A stretch of 47,741 nt of DNA from Candidatus Gastranaerophilales bacterium (GCA_944324915.1 CALUYD010000012.1:1-47741), one strand, 5' to 3'; counted from the first letter of the stretch, positions 7,707 to 16,941 are shown. Program-made: numbers and translations. Notes: generated by a model not told the origin, from the sequence alone.

Positions 7707-9251
7707 TTAGGACTTTTTGCTTTTTTTATTCGTTTTTAAGATGTATAAAAGAGGAATTACGCAAACACATAAAAGAGCAAGAACCAAGAATGCATCAAAA
7801 AAAGAAGCCAATCTTGCTTGTTGGAGTAATTCTTTATATAATGTGCCGTTTGCTTTTTTGAGTGCTGTATATGATGAATAATGAATTAAAAATTTATTTT
7901 TTAACATTAATAGTTTATATTGAAAAATGCTATTATGAGGAGTTAGGTTTGCAACAAGATAGTTTTGATGAACTTGTGAAACTCTTGCGATGAATGTTGC
8001 TGAAATAGATGTTGCAATTGCTGTAATTATATTTTTAAATAGAGCATGAAGTGCTGCAGCGTCTGCGTTTTTAGATGACGGTAATGTTTGAAAAGATAGT
8101 GCAGTAATTGGAACAAAAGCAGTCGGAACACCAATACATAAAAGTAAGTTTGGAAGAATAATGCTCTCCATTGATGATGTTGTATTTATTTGAGTGAGCA
8201 TTAAAATAGAGCCTGCCATAATTAAAAGCCCTGTTGTAGCTAAAATTCTGCTTTCTACGTATTTTGAAATTTCGCCTACTATAATTAAGCCAAACAAGCA
8301 AACTATTGCTCTTGGAAACATTGTTAAACCGGACATAGATGGGCTATAACCCAATAAACTTTGTACAAACATCGGAACTAAAAGCAATGTTGAATATAAC
8401 ATTACATTTATAAATGAGCTTGCTATTGTTCCAAAAAGAAAATTTCTGTCTTTAAAAACCCTTATATCAATAACAGGGTATTTATATTCAAGCTCCCAAA
8501 CATAAAATAATACAAAAGAAAAAATGCAAATACCGCTTAGCCAGCATATCCAAGTTGTATCAAACCAATTGTATTGTTGACCTTTATCTAATACAACTTG
8601 CATACATCCCATTGCAACTACTATTGAGCTAAATCCGATATAGTCAAATTTTTTGTTATATTTAAGTTTTTGGGGCTTATCGTCAGCTACAAAAATTTTA
8701 ACTAAGATGACCGATAAAATACATAAAGGTATATTTATTATAAAAATCCATTGCCAAGAATAATTATCGGTTAAATAACCTCCCATAAATGGACCTGCAA
8801 GCGGTGAAAACATAGCAGCAACTCCAAAAAGCCCCATTGCAACACCTCTTTGCTCAGGCGGAAAAACTTCCAATAATACCGCTTGGCATAATGGCAAAAT
8901 ACATCCGCTTCCGATACCTTGGACTATTCTTGCCATAATTAAACTTTGAAGATTTGGAGCCAAAAGACATAAAAGACAACCAAGACAAAAAACTATTATA
9001 CTCCAATTCATTAGTAATTTTTTGCCTATTGTTCTAACTAAATAACCTGTTACAGGAAGCATTAAACCGCCTGATATGATATAACAAGTAATTACGGTAT
9101 TTGTTTCATATTGTGTAGCGCCGTAAAACCCTGCAATATGAGGTTGGCTTACGTTTGTGGCAGATGACGCTGCAAGAGCTAAAAATGCAGGCAAAAGAAC
9201 CGCCATAGCCACAATGTATGGATTATATTTTTTTTGTTCGACTTCTTCCAT
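7707..9251 (-). CDS. emrB: EmrB/QacA-type MFS drug:proton antiporter (DHA2)
   Basis: 514 residues with 14 hydrophobic segments, as expected for the DHA2 family. Motifs include the TM1 region with NVSQPHIAGFYGA, motif A-like GYLVRTIGKK, the R-x2-QGIGSG segment (motif B) and the motif C region GVAAMFSPLAGPFMGGYLTD. It starts one base after the stop of the EmrA-like gene and is the last gene of the marR-emrA-emrB unit. It would pump amphipathic compounds from the inner membrane into the EmrA/TolC conduit, driven by proton influx. The symbol marks family resemblance; substrate unknown. Confidence 0.9.
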   Translation of the reverse strand: MEEVEQKKYNPYIVAMAVLLPAFLALAASSATNVSQPHIAGFYGATQYETNTVITCYIISGGLMLPVTGYLVRTIGKKLLMNWSIIVFCLGCLLCLLAPNLQSLIMARIVQGIGSGCILPLCQAVLLEVFPPEQRGVAMGLFGVAAMFSPLAGPFMGGYLTDNYSWQWIFIINIPLCILSVILVKIFVADDKPQKLKYNKKFDYIGFSSIVVAMGCMQVVLDKGQQYNWFDTTWICWLSGICIFSFVLFYVWELEYKYPVIDIRVFKDRNFLFGTIASSFINVMLYSTLLLVPMFVQSLLGYSPSMSGLTMFPRAIVCLFGLIIVGEISKYVESRILATTGLLIMAGSILMLTQINTTSSMESIILPNLLLCIGVPTAFVPITALSFQTLPSSKNADAAALHALFKNIITAIATSISATFIARVSQVHQNYLVANLTPHNSIFQYKLLMLKNKFLIHYSSYTALKKANGTLYKELLQQARLASFFDAFLVLALLCVCVIPLLYILKTNKKSKKS

Positions 9252-9252
9252 T

Positions 9253-10374
9253 TTATTTTACTTTTACCTTTGGAACTGTTGACATACCGGGGACTATATT
9301 GTATTTTGAAATATCTTCCTTAAATACAATTTTTACAGGAATTCTTTGAACAATTTTTACATAACTTCCAACAGCATTTTCCGGTGGAAATAAGCTGGAT
9401 TTAGCTCCTGTTGATCTTTGTATGCTTTGTACTTCGCCTTTAAATCTTTTATTAGGATATGTATCTACTTTAATTGATACACTTTGACCTTCTTTCATAT
9501 AGGTCATTTGATTTTCTTTAAAGTTTGCAACAACCCAAACTTCTTTTGGAACAATTTGCATAATGGGTTGACCTATTTGCAAGTAATTTCCCATCTCTAC
9601 ACTTCTTGAAGAAACTTTACCGCTTTGAGGAGCGTAGACTTTAGTATATTGCAGATTTAATTTTGCTTGTTCTACTTCAGCTTCTAATTTTTTTACATTT
9701 GCTTCCATAGCTTTTATATTTGCTTCGTTTGATGCTAGCGCATGCATTGCTGCTTGAGATTTTTCTTGAGCTGATTTATTGTTTGCTTGCGAAACTTCAA
9801 GTTTTGTTTTGCTATCTTCAAAGGCTTGTTTTGATACAATTCCGCTTTTATACATTTTAGAGTATCTGTCATAATCGTTTTGAGCAAAAATCATTTTTGA
9901 TTTTGCGGAGCTTATATCTTCTTTTGTTTGATTAACATTAGATTTATTTTTTGCAACTTCTTTTAATATAGAATTTAGTTGCGCTTTTGCTTCTTCTAAT
10001 TTTGCTTGTGTTTCTAATAATTTAACTTCATAGTCTTTTGGATCTATTTCAATTAATAAATCGCCTTCTTGAACATCATCATTATCATCAACCAAAAGTT
10101 TTACAACAGGCCCTGAAACCCTTGGAGCTATTGAGATTAATCTTCCTTCAACAAAAGCATCGTCTGTTGATTGAAAAAATGTTGAATGAATTGCCGCGCT
10201 AATACCTAATAATACAAGAATAATAGCTGTAACAGTCGGAACTACAACTCTTTTTTTCTTATATTCGGGGCGATTTTTCTTTGCTTTTTCTTTTCTTTGT
10301 TTTAATCTTTCTTTTGCCTTTTCTTCAAATTCTTCATGGTTTATTTTTTTGTTGTTAAAATTGCTGTCTTCCAT
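9253..10374 (-). CDS. emrA: EmrA/HlyD-type membrane-fusion (periplasmic adaptor) protein
   Basis: 373 residues. A basic cytoplasmic stretch (residues 1-40, many Lys/Glu) leads into a single membrane anchor TVTAIILVLLGISAAI. A split biotinyl-lipoyl-like domain follows (FVEGRLISIAPRVSGPV ... VYAPQSGKVSSRSVEMG) around a long alpha-helical hairpin rich in Ala, Lys, Glu and Gln (about residues 110-240), then a beta-barrel domain with VWVVANFKENQMTYMKEGQ. This is the adaptor of a tripartite pump. It lies 21 bases after marR and one base before emrB. AAGGA precedes the ATG. Confidence 0.92.
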   Translation of the reverse strand: MEDSNFNNKKINHEEFEEKAKERLKQRKEKAKKNRPEYKKKRVVVPTVTAIILVLLGISAAIHSTFFQSTDDAFVEGRLISIAPRVSGPVVKLLVDDNDDVQEGDLLIEIDPKDYEVKLLETQAKLEEAKAQLNSILKEVAKNKSNVNQTKEDISSAKSKMIFAQNDYDRYSKMYKSGIVSKQAFEDSKTKLEVSQANNKSAQEKSQAAMHALASNEANIKAMEANVKKLEAEVEQAKLNLQYTKVYAPQSGKVSSRSVEMGNYLQIGQPIMQIVPKEVWVVANFKENQMTYMKEGQSVSIKVDTYPNKRFKGEVQSIQRSTGAKSSLFPPENAVGSYVKIVQRIPVKIVFKEDISKYNIVPGMSTVPKVKVK

Positions 10375-10395
10375 TTTTATTTGTCCTTTGTATGC

Positions 10396-10854
10396 TTATA
10401 TTTGAATATTTAATTCTTTTTCTAAATTTTCTTTAATTTTATTTAGTGCATTAAATGCAATAATTAATTCGTCTTCTTTTATTCCTTCGATTGTTTTTTG
10501 CCAAAAACTAACTGCAGTCGGCATCATTTTATCGTGAAGCTCTTTACCTTTTTGTGTAACAAAGATTTTTTGAACTTTTCTTTTATTTACATCTTCTTTT
10601 TTGGTTACAAGCCCCATTTTTTCAAGAATTTTTATTATTCTTGTTATATTGGGTCTATCTTTTAGAGTGATTGCTCCAATTTGCCTTTGATACATTCCAT
10701 TATGATTAATTAGTGCATGGAGCACTGTTAATTGTTCAGGAGTTATTTCAAAGCCTTTATTTGCAAATAATTGTGTTGAAATAGCGCGTGTCATTTTGCC
10801 AATACGCACTAATTTCATTCCAATTCGGCTTTTTAATAATTCTTGTTGTTCCAT
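10396..10854 (-). CDS. MarR-family transcriptional regulator
   Basis: 152 residues from the ATG at 10854; an in-frame ATG at 10875 would add seven residues but lies inside the candidate operator and has no ribosome site, whereas AAAGA precedes the ATG chosen. Winged-helix MarR domain: TPEQLTVLHALINHNGMYQRQIG (helices 1-3), recognition region LKDRPNITRIIKILEKMGLV, and the wing TKKEDVNKRKVQKIFVTQKGKEL, ending in a dimerisation helix. It heads the marR-emrA-emrB unit and is divergent from the TolC-like gene, so it probably represses both directions until a pump substrate binds. That role is inferred from context. Confidence 0.9.
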   Translation of the reverse strand: MEQQELLKSRIGMKLVRIGKMTRAISTQLFANKGFEITPEQLTVLHALINHNGMYQRQIGAITLKDRPNITRIIKILEKMGLVTKKEDVNKRKVQKIFVTQKGKELHDKMMPTAVSFWQKTIEGIKEDELIIAFNALNKIKENLEKELNIQI

Positions 10855-10864
10855 AATTTTTCTT

Positions 10865-10884
10865 TGTGTTATCATAATAACATA
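10865..10884. promoter_or_regulatory. Candidate MarR operator between marR and the tolC-like gene
   Basis: Imperfect palindrome TGTGTTAT-N4-ATAACATA (7 of 8 positions symmetric), the size and spacing of known MarR-family sites. It lies 11 bases upstream of the chosen marR start and 19 bases upstream of the tolC-like ATG, where binding would cover both divergent promoters. Confidence 0.5.
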
Positions 10885-10903
10885 AACAAGGAAAAAAAAT
10901 GCT

Positions 10904-12280
10904 ATGAAAATTTTAAAAATATTATTAATTTTATTATTTTTGTTTTCTCAATTCGCTCTAACCGAAGCAAAAGAACAAAAAATCACTCCAAATAAACCAG
11001 ATTACATCAATCTTGATTGGTGGACAAAGTTTTCAGACCAACAGCTAAATGATTATTTAATCTTTGCTTTTGAAAACAACAAAGATTTAAAAATTGCAAC
11101 AGCTGCTACAAATCAAGCTCAACAGGTCGTAAAAATGGCTTTTGCAGACCAATTGCCCCAATTATCTCTTAGTGCCAATCTCAATAGGGAATTTACAAGT
11201 TCAAACACCTATTTTGGTGATTTATTAATTCCCGATTACACTCAAAGCAGGTTTTTATTACCTGTTAGTATGACCTATGAGCTTGATATTTGGGGTGAAA
11301 ATTATCTTAAAACAAAAAGTGTAAAACAAAAACTTGAGATGATTAAACAAGATGAAAGAGCTTCTTATATCTCAATTACAACAGCGCTAGCTTCAAATTA
11401 TTTTAATTTAATTAAGGCTGATAAGTTAATTGAAAATCAGCAAAAACTTGTTAAAGCACAAGAAGAAATAGTAAAAAAATATAATGAAAAATATGATGGC
11501 GGTTTGTGTTCTGTTTCTGATGTGTTAAATCAAAAACAACTTTTAACCATATACAAGGAAGAACTCAACAATTTAAAAGAAAAGCAAGATGTTCTTGAAA
11601 ATCAATTAAAAGTTATCTTAGGAGATAGAAATTTAGTTGAAATTAAAAGAAGTTCTTATGATGATATAAAAATTCCTGAATTGCCTGTCGATATTAAAAC
11701 TGAGGCAATAAAAAATCGTCCTGATTTAATTAAAACAGAAAACTATATTAAAAAGATAGGACTTGATGTAAAAGTTGCAAGAAGGGAATTTTTACCTAAG
11801 TTTTTGATTTTTGGTCAAGTTGGTTTTAATGCTTATCAGCTATCTAAGGTTTTTGGACCTAATACATTTTTATCAAATGCCGGCGTTGCGCCTTATTTTG
11901 ATATATTTGCGGGCGGAAGAAAAATGGCAATGTTAAAATATCAAAAACAAGAATATGAAAAAGCATTGCAAATTTATGAAAAAACTATATTAACATCAAT
12001 TCAAGAAATAAATGATGCGATGATGAATTCTAAAACAGTTCAACAAAACTTAAAAACAAGTGCTGAAAGATTTGAACTAGAAAAAGAAAAATATGATTTA
12101 TCAACCCAACAATATGAAATTGGAGCTATTTCAAATTTGGATAAATTAGAAGCTCAACAAAAGGTTTTATTGTCTGAAAAATCGAATATTTCAAATAAAA
12201 TTGATACCATAATTTCAGCTATAAATATATATAAAGCAATTGGCGGGGTTGACTATAAACCTTATGAAGAATTGCTTTAG
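10904..12280 (+). CDS. tolC: TolC/NodT-type outer-membrane efflux channel
   Basis: 458 residues. Residues 1-22 are a signal peptide (MKILKILLILLFLFSQFALTEA); no lipobox Cys, unlike many NodT relatives. Two repeated OEP domains follow: the first begins WWTKFSDQQLNDYLIFAFENNKDLKIA, the second near residue 270 with IKTEAIKNRPDLIKTENYI. Long amphipathic helices rich in Gln/Glu/Lys flank the strand segments (for example FEVGAISNLDKLEAQQKVLL-type pattern near residue 400). It would form the trimeric channel through the outer membrane for the EmrAB-like pump encoded divergently, and is direct evidence for a diderm cell. AAGGA lies 11 bases before the ATG. Confidence 0.92.
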   Translation: MKILKILLILLFLFSQFALTEAKEQKITPNKPDYINLDWWTKFSDQQLNDYLIFAFENNKDLKIATAATNQAQQVVKMAFADQLPQLSLSANLNREFTSSNTYFGDLLIPDYTQSRFLLPVSMTYELDIWGENYLKTKSVKQKLEMIKQDERASYISITTALASNYFNLIKADKLIENQQKLVKAQEEIVKKYNEKYDGGLCSVSDVLNQKQLLTIYKEELNNLKEKQDVLENQLKVILGDRNLVEIKRSSYDDIKIPELPVDIKTEAIKNRPDLIKTENYIKKIGLDVKVARREFLPKFLIFGQVGFNAYQLSKVFGPNTFLSNAGVAPYFDIFAGGRKMAMLKYQKQEYEKALQIYEKTILTSIQEINDAMMNSKTVQQNLKTSAERFELEKEKYDLSTQQYEIGAISNLDKLEAQQKVLLSEKSNISNKIDTIISAINIYKAIGGVDYKPYEELL

Positions 12281-12330
12281 TATTTGTAAACAATTGTAAA
12301 TAATTTTTTTAAAAATATAAAGTTGCACCA

Positions 12331-12359
12331 TTGTAATGCCGATGAAGTAATTGTATAAA
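12331..12359 (+). promoter_or_regulatory. Sigma-70-type promoter for the 963-residue protein gene
   Basis: TTGTAA, 17-base spacer, TATAAA. The predicted start at about 12366 leaves a leader of roughly 25 bases holding the AAAGGAG ribosome site. Confidence 0.55.
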
Positions 12360-12389
12360 ATTATTTATTTTTAAAGGAGACAATGGAAT

Positions 12390-15281
12390 ATGGGCAACGG
12401 CGTTGAAAACAACGAATTGTGGAAAAAATTGCAAGCAACTGTTATGAAAAATAGTTGGATGCAAGAACTTTACGGTTCAAATAGAGCGGAGCAACAAGAA
12501 AAAATTAAAGCTGTTTTTACTGTTGTTGCTGATAATAATTTAACTTCTAAAGAAAAAAATGCGATATTAGCTCAAGCTGAAACACTTCAAGATAAAGTTG
12601 AACGTCTTGAAGCTAAAATGGCTGTTTTAGAAGAAGAAATGTCTAAAAACCAAGAAGAAATTGATAGACAAGCAGCTCAAATTAATGATTTGGTTACACA
12701 ATCAGAGAGCAAATCTAAAGAAATGCAAGAAACTCAAAAGAAAGTAGTAGAAGATGCTACTGAATATCTTTTGGCAAAAGTTGAAAACGGTTCTATTCGT
12801 CCTAATGAATTTGCCGGCTATATGTATAACATGATAAAAGATAATTCTGACCTTAGAGCCGACAAAAATAAAATGGAAAATATTCTGGCTAATCTAAAAT
12901 CAAAACAAGGTCAAGTTAATGACCTTGTAGTAAAAGCTGATAAATGGTTATCTCAAAGAAGTCTTTTAAAAGCACAATATGGTGCAACTAAATCTACTTA
13001 TGATTTATTAAAAGTTACCGCAGAAAGAATAGGTTCAGATTCTACAACATATACAAACAGTGACTACAATAAAAATATTCCTACTTATTCACCTGAAAAA
13101 GTTTCAGTAGTAAGTAAATATTCTGAAAATCCTTTAATTAATGTTGAAGCAGGTGAAAATACAAATTATGTAGAAGGTTCACAAGCTCCAACTTTAGAAA
13201 ATATAAATACAGTAAAAGAAAAATACAAAGATTTATTAGGTGCAAAAGCAACAGGAGAGCATTATTCATCAAGTAACGTTGCGGTTCAAAATCTTGGTAA
13301 AGCTCTTGATATGGGCTTGATGGATGATTTAATGGCAGCAGGTTTATCTGCAGGTCAAATGCAAGATTTTATTGCTGAAAATTTTGCAGGAGCAAAAATT
13401 TTAAGAACAGACTCAGGTCTTAGTATTCCTTATGGACATGATGCTAAAGGTAGAGAGATTTATAATAAATTAATTTCAGAAATTAAAGATTATAATAGCT
13501 CGTTTAAAGGCGCATTGAATACTTGGGACGAATTTGGCGGAAACACTATTTCATCTAATAAGCAAATTGCATCTTTAGCTCAAAATTATGAAACTATATT
13601 TAAAGATATGCAAGCAAACGGTTTTACCTTTAAAGAAGCTATGTTTGCTATGTTTGATCCAAATTATGGTATGTTTAAAGATAGTGGCGTAGTTTATGAT
13701 GTTGATAAACAAGGGGATACTCCAAATTATTTCATTGAATTTGCAGGCGATGATGAAACTGCTGAAATGTATAAAAATATGAGCGGTTTAATCTATAATA
13801 TTTGGGGTGTTAAACCTTCAAGAGGTGCAACATCAGATCAATACACAGGTGAAAACGGTGAAGTTGATATCGAAGAAGCTCCAACAGAAGTCGATAGAAC
13901 AGATCCTTTGGCCTTTAGCTTGGGTGATGACAATAATGTATATTCATTTATTATGGATAGAAATAAAGATGGTGCATTTACAGACGCAAGTGATTTTGTA
14001 GGTGGCGGCACATCAAGCTGGCTGGATGATTTAAAAACATTTGATAAAGACGGTGATGGTAAAATTAGCGGTGCTGAGCTTGACGATTTAATGTTATTAG
14101 GTACAAAATTCACTGATGGCGTTGATGTTAAGGCTGATAATAATGAATATACTCCGGATAAAGTTCAATCTGATAAGAAATATAATCGTGTAACATCAAC
14201 CAATGTTGATTATACCCTAACAAGCGCATCTGATTTAGGCATTGCTTCAATTGATTTGAATAATCTTGATCAACAAGTAAATCAATCTCGAAATGTATTT
14301 GATGTAAATGGTTCTGAATTATTTAATGACTCATTCTCATTTACAATGCAAGATGGTTCTGAACTTGTTGCAAAAAGAAAAGACGAAACATCAGCATATA
14401 TGGATACTGTTTATGGTGGCGTATATGGAAAAGGCTTCAAGTTGGGCTTAAGCGAAAACCAAGTTGATGAAATAATGACAAAAGATTATGGCGAATACGA
14501 TAGATTTGACGCTAAGTATGCTAAAACTTTTGAAAACTTATTAACATTGAAAAATCTTGATAGTATTACAGAAGAAGTTGCAAACATGTATGATAGAACA
14601 TTGAATTTAATCGATGAGATACATAGTATCGGTATGATTAAAGCAAATTATCAAGCGTTATCAATGCAAACTGTTCCTCAATGGGATACAATCAAACATG
14701 ATGTTATAGCAAAAGCAACAGCACAAGGTCTTCCTGTTGATGAATATGGTCAAAATATGCTAAAAGGTATATTTATAGAAGGTAACAGCCTAACTGCTGA
14801 TGATGTAATTAATAGATATAAAGAATTGCTAAGCAGAGAAGAAGACTTTGAAGAAGAAGAAAAAATGCAAGAAAATATTTGGAGAACAATCTCTCTTGCG
14901 ACAGCATCAGGTGTTAGCGCTAAGGCAGCTCAAATTGAAGAATTGTTCAAGAGTGGTCAAGTAAAAACTCCTGAAGAAGCGGTAAAACTTCTATCTGAAG
15001 CAGGATATGAACCAAATATTGATGTAACTGAATATGAAATAGGTTTTGATTCGGAAAGAGAACAAGAAATCTATGAAACATTTAACAAAGTATTTAACGA
15101 AGCAGGCTATGAAGATAGAGTAGTTGAAGCGCTAGCTGTACTTTGTGTAATGCAACAAGACGATAAAAACTTTATGATAGGTAAAACCGCTCAACAAATT
15201 GTTGATAAAGTTATGGATGAATTAGGTCTTGAAGCAAAAGAAACAGAAGAAACAGAAGAAACAGAAGAACAAGCTGAATAA
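12390..15281 (+). CDS. Large coiled-coil / EF-hand protein of unknown function
   Basis: 963 residues with own promoter, ribosome site (AAAGGAG) and terminator. There is no signal peptide or membrane helix. Residues about 45-115 form a strong coiled coil (KVERLEAKMAVLEEEMSKNQ). A canonical 12-residue EF-hand loop starts at D552 (D-K-D-G-D-G-K-I-S-G-A-E, with the final Glu at 563); about 30 residues before it, D523-R-N-K-D-G-A-F is a degenerate partner. Much of the rest is Asp/Asn/Glu-rich and helical. The C-terminus carries an E-T-E repeat (encoded by repeated ACAGAAGAA units). Such pairs suggest calcium binding. The strong stand-alone expression signals and acidic composition suggest an abundant cytosolic or non-classically exported protein. 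I do not recognise a family. Confidence 0.85.
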   Translation: MGNGVENNELWKKLQATVMKNSWMQELYGSNRAEQQEKIKAVFTVVADNNLTSKEKNAILAQAETLQDKVERLEAKMAVLEEEMSKNQEEIDRQAAQINDLVTQSESKSKEMQETQKKVVEDATEYLLAKVENGSIRPNEFAGYMYNMIKDNSDLRADKNKMENILANLKSKQGQVNDLVVKADKWLSQRSLLKAQYGATKSTYDLLKVTAERIGSDSTTYTNSDYNKNIPTYSPEKVSVVSKYSENPLINVEAGENTNYVEGSQAPTLENINTVKEKYKDLLGAKATGEHYSSSNVAVQNLGKALDMGLMDDLMAAGLSAGQMQDFIAENFAGAKILRTDSGLSIPYGHDAKGREIYNKLISEIKDYNSSFKGALNTWDEFGGNTISSNKQIASLAQNYETIFKDMQANGFTFKEAMFAMFDPNYGMFKDSGVVYDVDKQGDTPNYFIEFAGDDETAEMYKNMSGLIYNIWGVKPSRGATSDQYTGENGEVDIEEAPTEVDRTDPLAFSLGDDNNVYSFIMDRNKDGAFTDASDFVGGGTSSWLDDLKTFDKDGDGKISGAELDDLMLLGTKFTDGVDVKADNNEYTPDKVQSDKKYNRVTSTNVDYTLTSASDLGIASIDLNNLDQQVNQSRNVFDVNGSELFNDSFSFTMQDGSELVAKRKDETSAYMDTVYGGVYGKGFKLGLSENQVDEIMTKDYGEYDRFDAKYAKTFENLLTLKNLDSITEEVANMYDRTLNLIDEIHSIGMIKANYQALSMQTVPQWDTIKHDVIAKATAQGLPVDEYGQNMLKGIFIEGNSLTADDVINRYKELLSREEDFEEEEKMQENIWRTISLATASGVSAKAAQIEELFKSGQVKTPEEAVKLLSEAGYEPNIDVTEYEIGFDSEREQEIYETFNKVFNEAGYEDRVVEALAVLCVMQQDDKNFMIGKTAQQIVDKVMDELGLEAKETEETEETEEQAE

Positions 15282-15302
15282 TTTATACACACACAATAAA
15301 CT

Positions 15303-15330
15303 AAAAAGCCTGTTTAATTACAGGCTTTTT
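15303..15330. terminator. Bidirectional terminator between the EF-hand gene and bioB
   Basis: AAAAAGCCTGT, loop TTAATT, ACAGGCTTTTT. Serves the plus-strand gene and, reading the other way, bioB, whose TAA stop (15318-15320) lies within the loop/stem. Confidence 0.85.
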
Positions 15331-16235
15331 AGTGTTTTATTTGCTTTTTGCACCATTTTTTTATCATGTTCTGAGCTAAAACCGGTGGTTGTAAGATAAT
15401 TTCCGACAATGGCGCTATCTATACAATTATCCATTAATAATTGTATGTTTTCTTCCGATAATCTGGCTTTTTTGCCCCCCGCAAGTCTTATTGAAGAATT
15501 TGGGTTGGCAATTTTAAATACAGCTATTGTTCTTATTATATTTTCTTCATCAATTTTATCTAAATAATTTTCAAAAGGTGTTCCTTTAATCGGAGTTAAA
15601 ATATTTACAGGGATGCTATTCGGCTGAATTTGCGCCAATTCCATCGCCATTTCAATTCTTTGTTCTATTGTTTCACCCATGCCTATAATAACACCGCAAC
15701 AAAGCTCTATTCCTGCTTCTTTTATGGCGTTGCAGGTATTTATTCTATCTTGATACGTGTGCGTTGTGCATATTTCACTGTGGTAACTTTTGCAAGTATT
15801 GATATTATGGTGAAATCTTCTAAGTCCTGCTTCTTTTAGTTTTTTTGCTTGTTCTAAGTTGCATATTCCAATGCTTGCGCAAGATTTTAAGCCAAGTGAA
15901 TTGATTTTTTTAATCATTTTTAATAATTCATCAAAATCTTTTGCTTCATCCGGAGTTTTACCTGATGTTACTATTGCAAAATTTATTGCGCCGTTTTCTT
16001 TGGATTCTTTTGCAGCTTTTTCAACTTCATCAACCGAAACCAAAGGATGTGTTTGAATGTTTGTATTATAGTGGGTAGATTGTGAGCAATATTTGCAATT
16101 TTGAGAGCATTTTCCTGTTCTTGCTGAAATTAATGAGCAAAATTCAAATTCATTGAAAGTGTATTTTTTTGCTTCCGCTAAAAGTTCATTTAATTCTAAA
16201 TTGTATAATTTTAATAATTCTTCTTTTGTTTTCAT
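15318..16235 (-). CDS. bioB: Biotin synthase
   Basis: 305 residues from an ATG preceded by GAGG at 8 bases; a longer frame starting 36 bases upstream would overrun the divergent bioD start. Radical SAM enzyme that inserts sulphur into dethiobiotin in the last step of biotin synthesis. The SAM/[4Fe-4S] motif is CSQNCKYC (C-x3-C-x2-C) near residue 45; the conserved words YCSQS, CASIGI, HHNINT and GMGET follow, and the C-terminal LAGGK-type segment (SIRLAGGKKARL) carries the Arg that helps hold the second cluster. It is divergent from bioD with only 28 bases between the start codons. The oxygen-sensitive chemistry fits an anaerobe. No bioA, bioF, bioC or bioH in the window. Confidence 0.96.
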   Translation of the reverse strand: MKTKEELLKLYNLELNELLAEAKKYTFNEFEFCSLISARTGKCSQNCKYCSQSTHYNTNIQTHPLVSVDEVEKAAKESKENGAINFAIVTSGKTPDEAKDFDELLKMIKKINSLGLKSCASIGICNLEQAKKLKEAGLRRFHHNINTCKSYHSEICTTHTYQDRINTCNAIKEAGIELCCGVIIGMGETIEQRIEMAMELAQIQPNSIPVNILTPIKGTPFENYLDKIDEENIIRTIAVFKIANPNSSIRLAGGKKARLSEENIQLLMDNCIDSAIVGNYLTTTGFSSEHDKKMVQKANKTLKSL

Positions 16236-16251
16236 AATTAATTCCTCGTTG

Positions 16252-16257
16252 TATAAT
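16252..16257 (+). promoter_or_regulatory. -10 element placing the bioD transcript start at its ATG
   Basis: TATAAT at 16252-16257, with a weak -35 (TTTTCA, 16229-16234) 17 bases upstream, inside the bioB start region. The expected initiation point, 6-7 bases downstream, coincides with the bioD ATG at 16264; no ribosome site exists. This suggests a leaderless bioD mRNA. Confidence 0.45.
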
Positions 16258-16263
16258 TTTATC

Positions 16264-16941
16264 ATGAACAAATCTATTTTTATAACAGGTACAGATACTG
16301 ATATAGGTAAAACATTTGTTTGTGTCGGTTTGTGTCTTTATTTAGAAAATTTGGGTTTAAAGGTTGGATATTTTAAACCTTTTCAATCAGGAGCTTATAT
16401 TGAAAATTCTAAAAAATTAGCGCCTGATATAGAAGAAATTAAAAAATATTCAAATAATATTGAAACAAAATATTCTTATCTTCTAGATGGTGAAATTTCA
16501 CCATATTTAGCAAGCAAGTTAAATTGTGTTGAAATTGATATTGAAAAAGTAAAAAATGATTTAGATGAAATTAAGAAAAATAACGATTACACGATAATCG
16601 AAGGTGCAGGGGGATTATATTGCCCTGCTTATAAAGACAATTTATTCATTGATGTAATTGATAAATTAAATCAAGAGCTTATTGTAGTTACAAAGCCTGA
16701 TTTAGGACGTATTAATCATACGTTAATGACACTAGAGTGCGCGAAAAACAGGGGAATTAAAGTAAAAGGTGTTATTATAAATTCTATGCCATTAATAAAA
16801 AATGAAGCTCAAAAACATTTTATAGAGGAATTAAGTGCTTTTTCTGATGTAGAGATATTAGGGATTGTACCTAGAATGGATAAATTTTCAAAAGGTGATA
16901 TTGTAGATGCTTTTGAGTTTTATAAAAATTTTATTGATTAA
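16264..16941 (+). CDS. bioD: Dethiobiotin synthetase
   Basis: 225 residues, normal length. ATP-dependent carboxylation and ring closure of 7,8-diaminopelargonate to dethiobiotin, the substrate of BioB. The P-loop GTDTDIGKT is at residues 8-16, followed by VGYFKPFQSGA with the conserved Lys; later IIEGAGGLYCP carries the catalytic Glu-Gly-Ala-Gly-Gly signature and VVTKPDLGRINHT the base-binding strand. I chose the ATG whose product begins MNKSIFITGTDT; the frame is open further 5' but would overlap bioB entirely. No Shine-Dalgarno sequence precedes it, and the -10 element sits 6 bases upstream. Ends before a bidirectional terminator. Confidence 0.94.
   Translation: MNKSIFITGTDTDIGKTFVCVGLCLYLENLGLKVGYFKPFQSGAYIENSKKLAPDIEEIKKYSNNIETKYSYLLDGEISPYLASKLNCVEIDIEKVKNDLDEIKKNNDYTIIEGAGGLYCPAYKDNLFIDVIDKLNQELIVVTKPDLGRINHTLMTLECAKNRGIKVKGVIINSMPLIKNEAQKHFIEELSAFSDVEILGIVPRMDKFSKGDIVDAFEFYKNFID

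Noticed and set aside
13838-14113. Antisense frame within the EF-hand gene
   Set aside because: Ser/Pro/Leu-rich shadow of the acidic coding frame with no expression signals.
16236-16263. BirA operator between bioB and bioD
   Set aside because: The 28-base gap has no TTGTAAACC half-site or two-fold symmetry.
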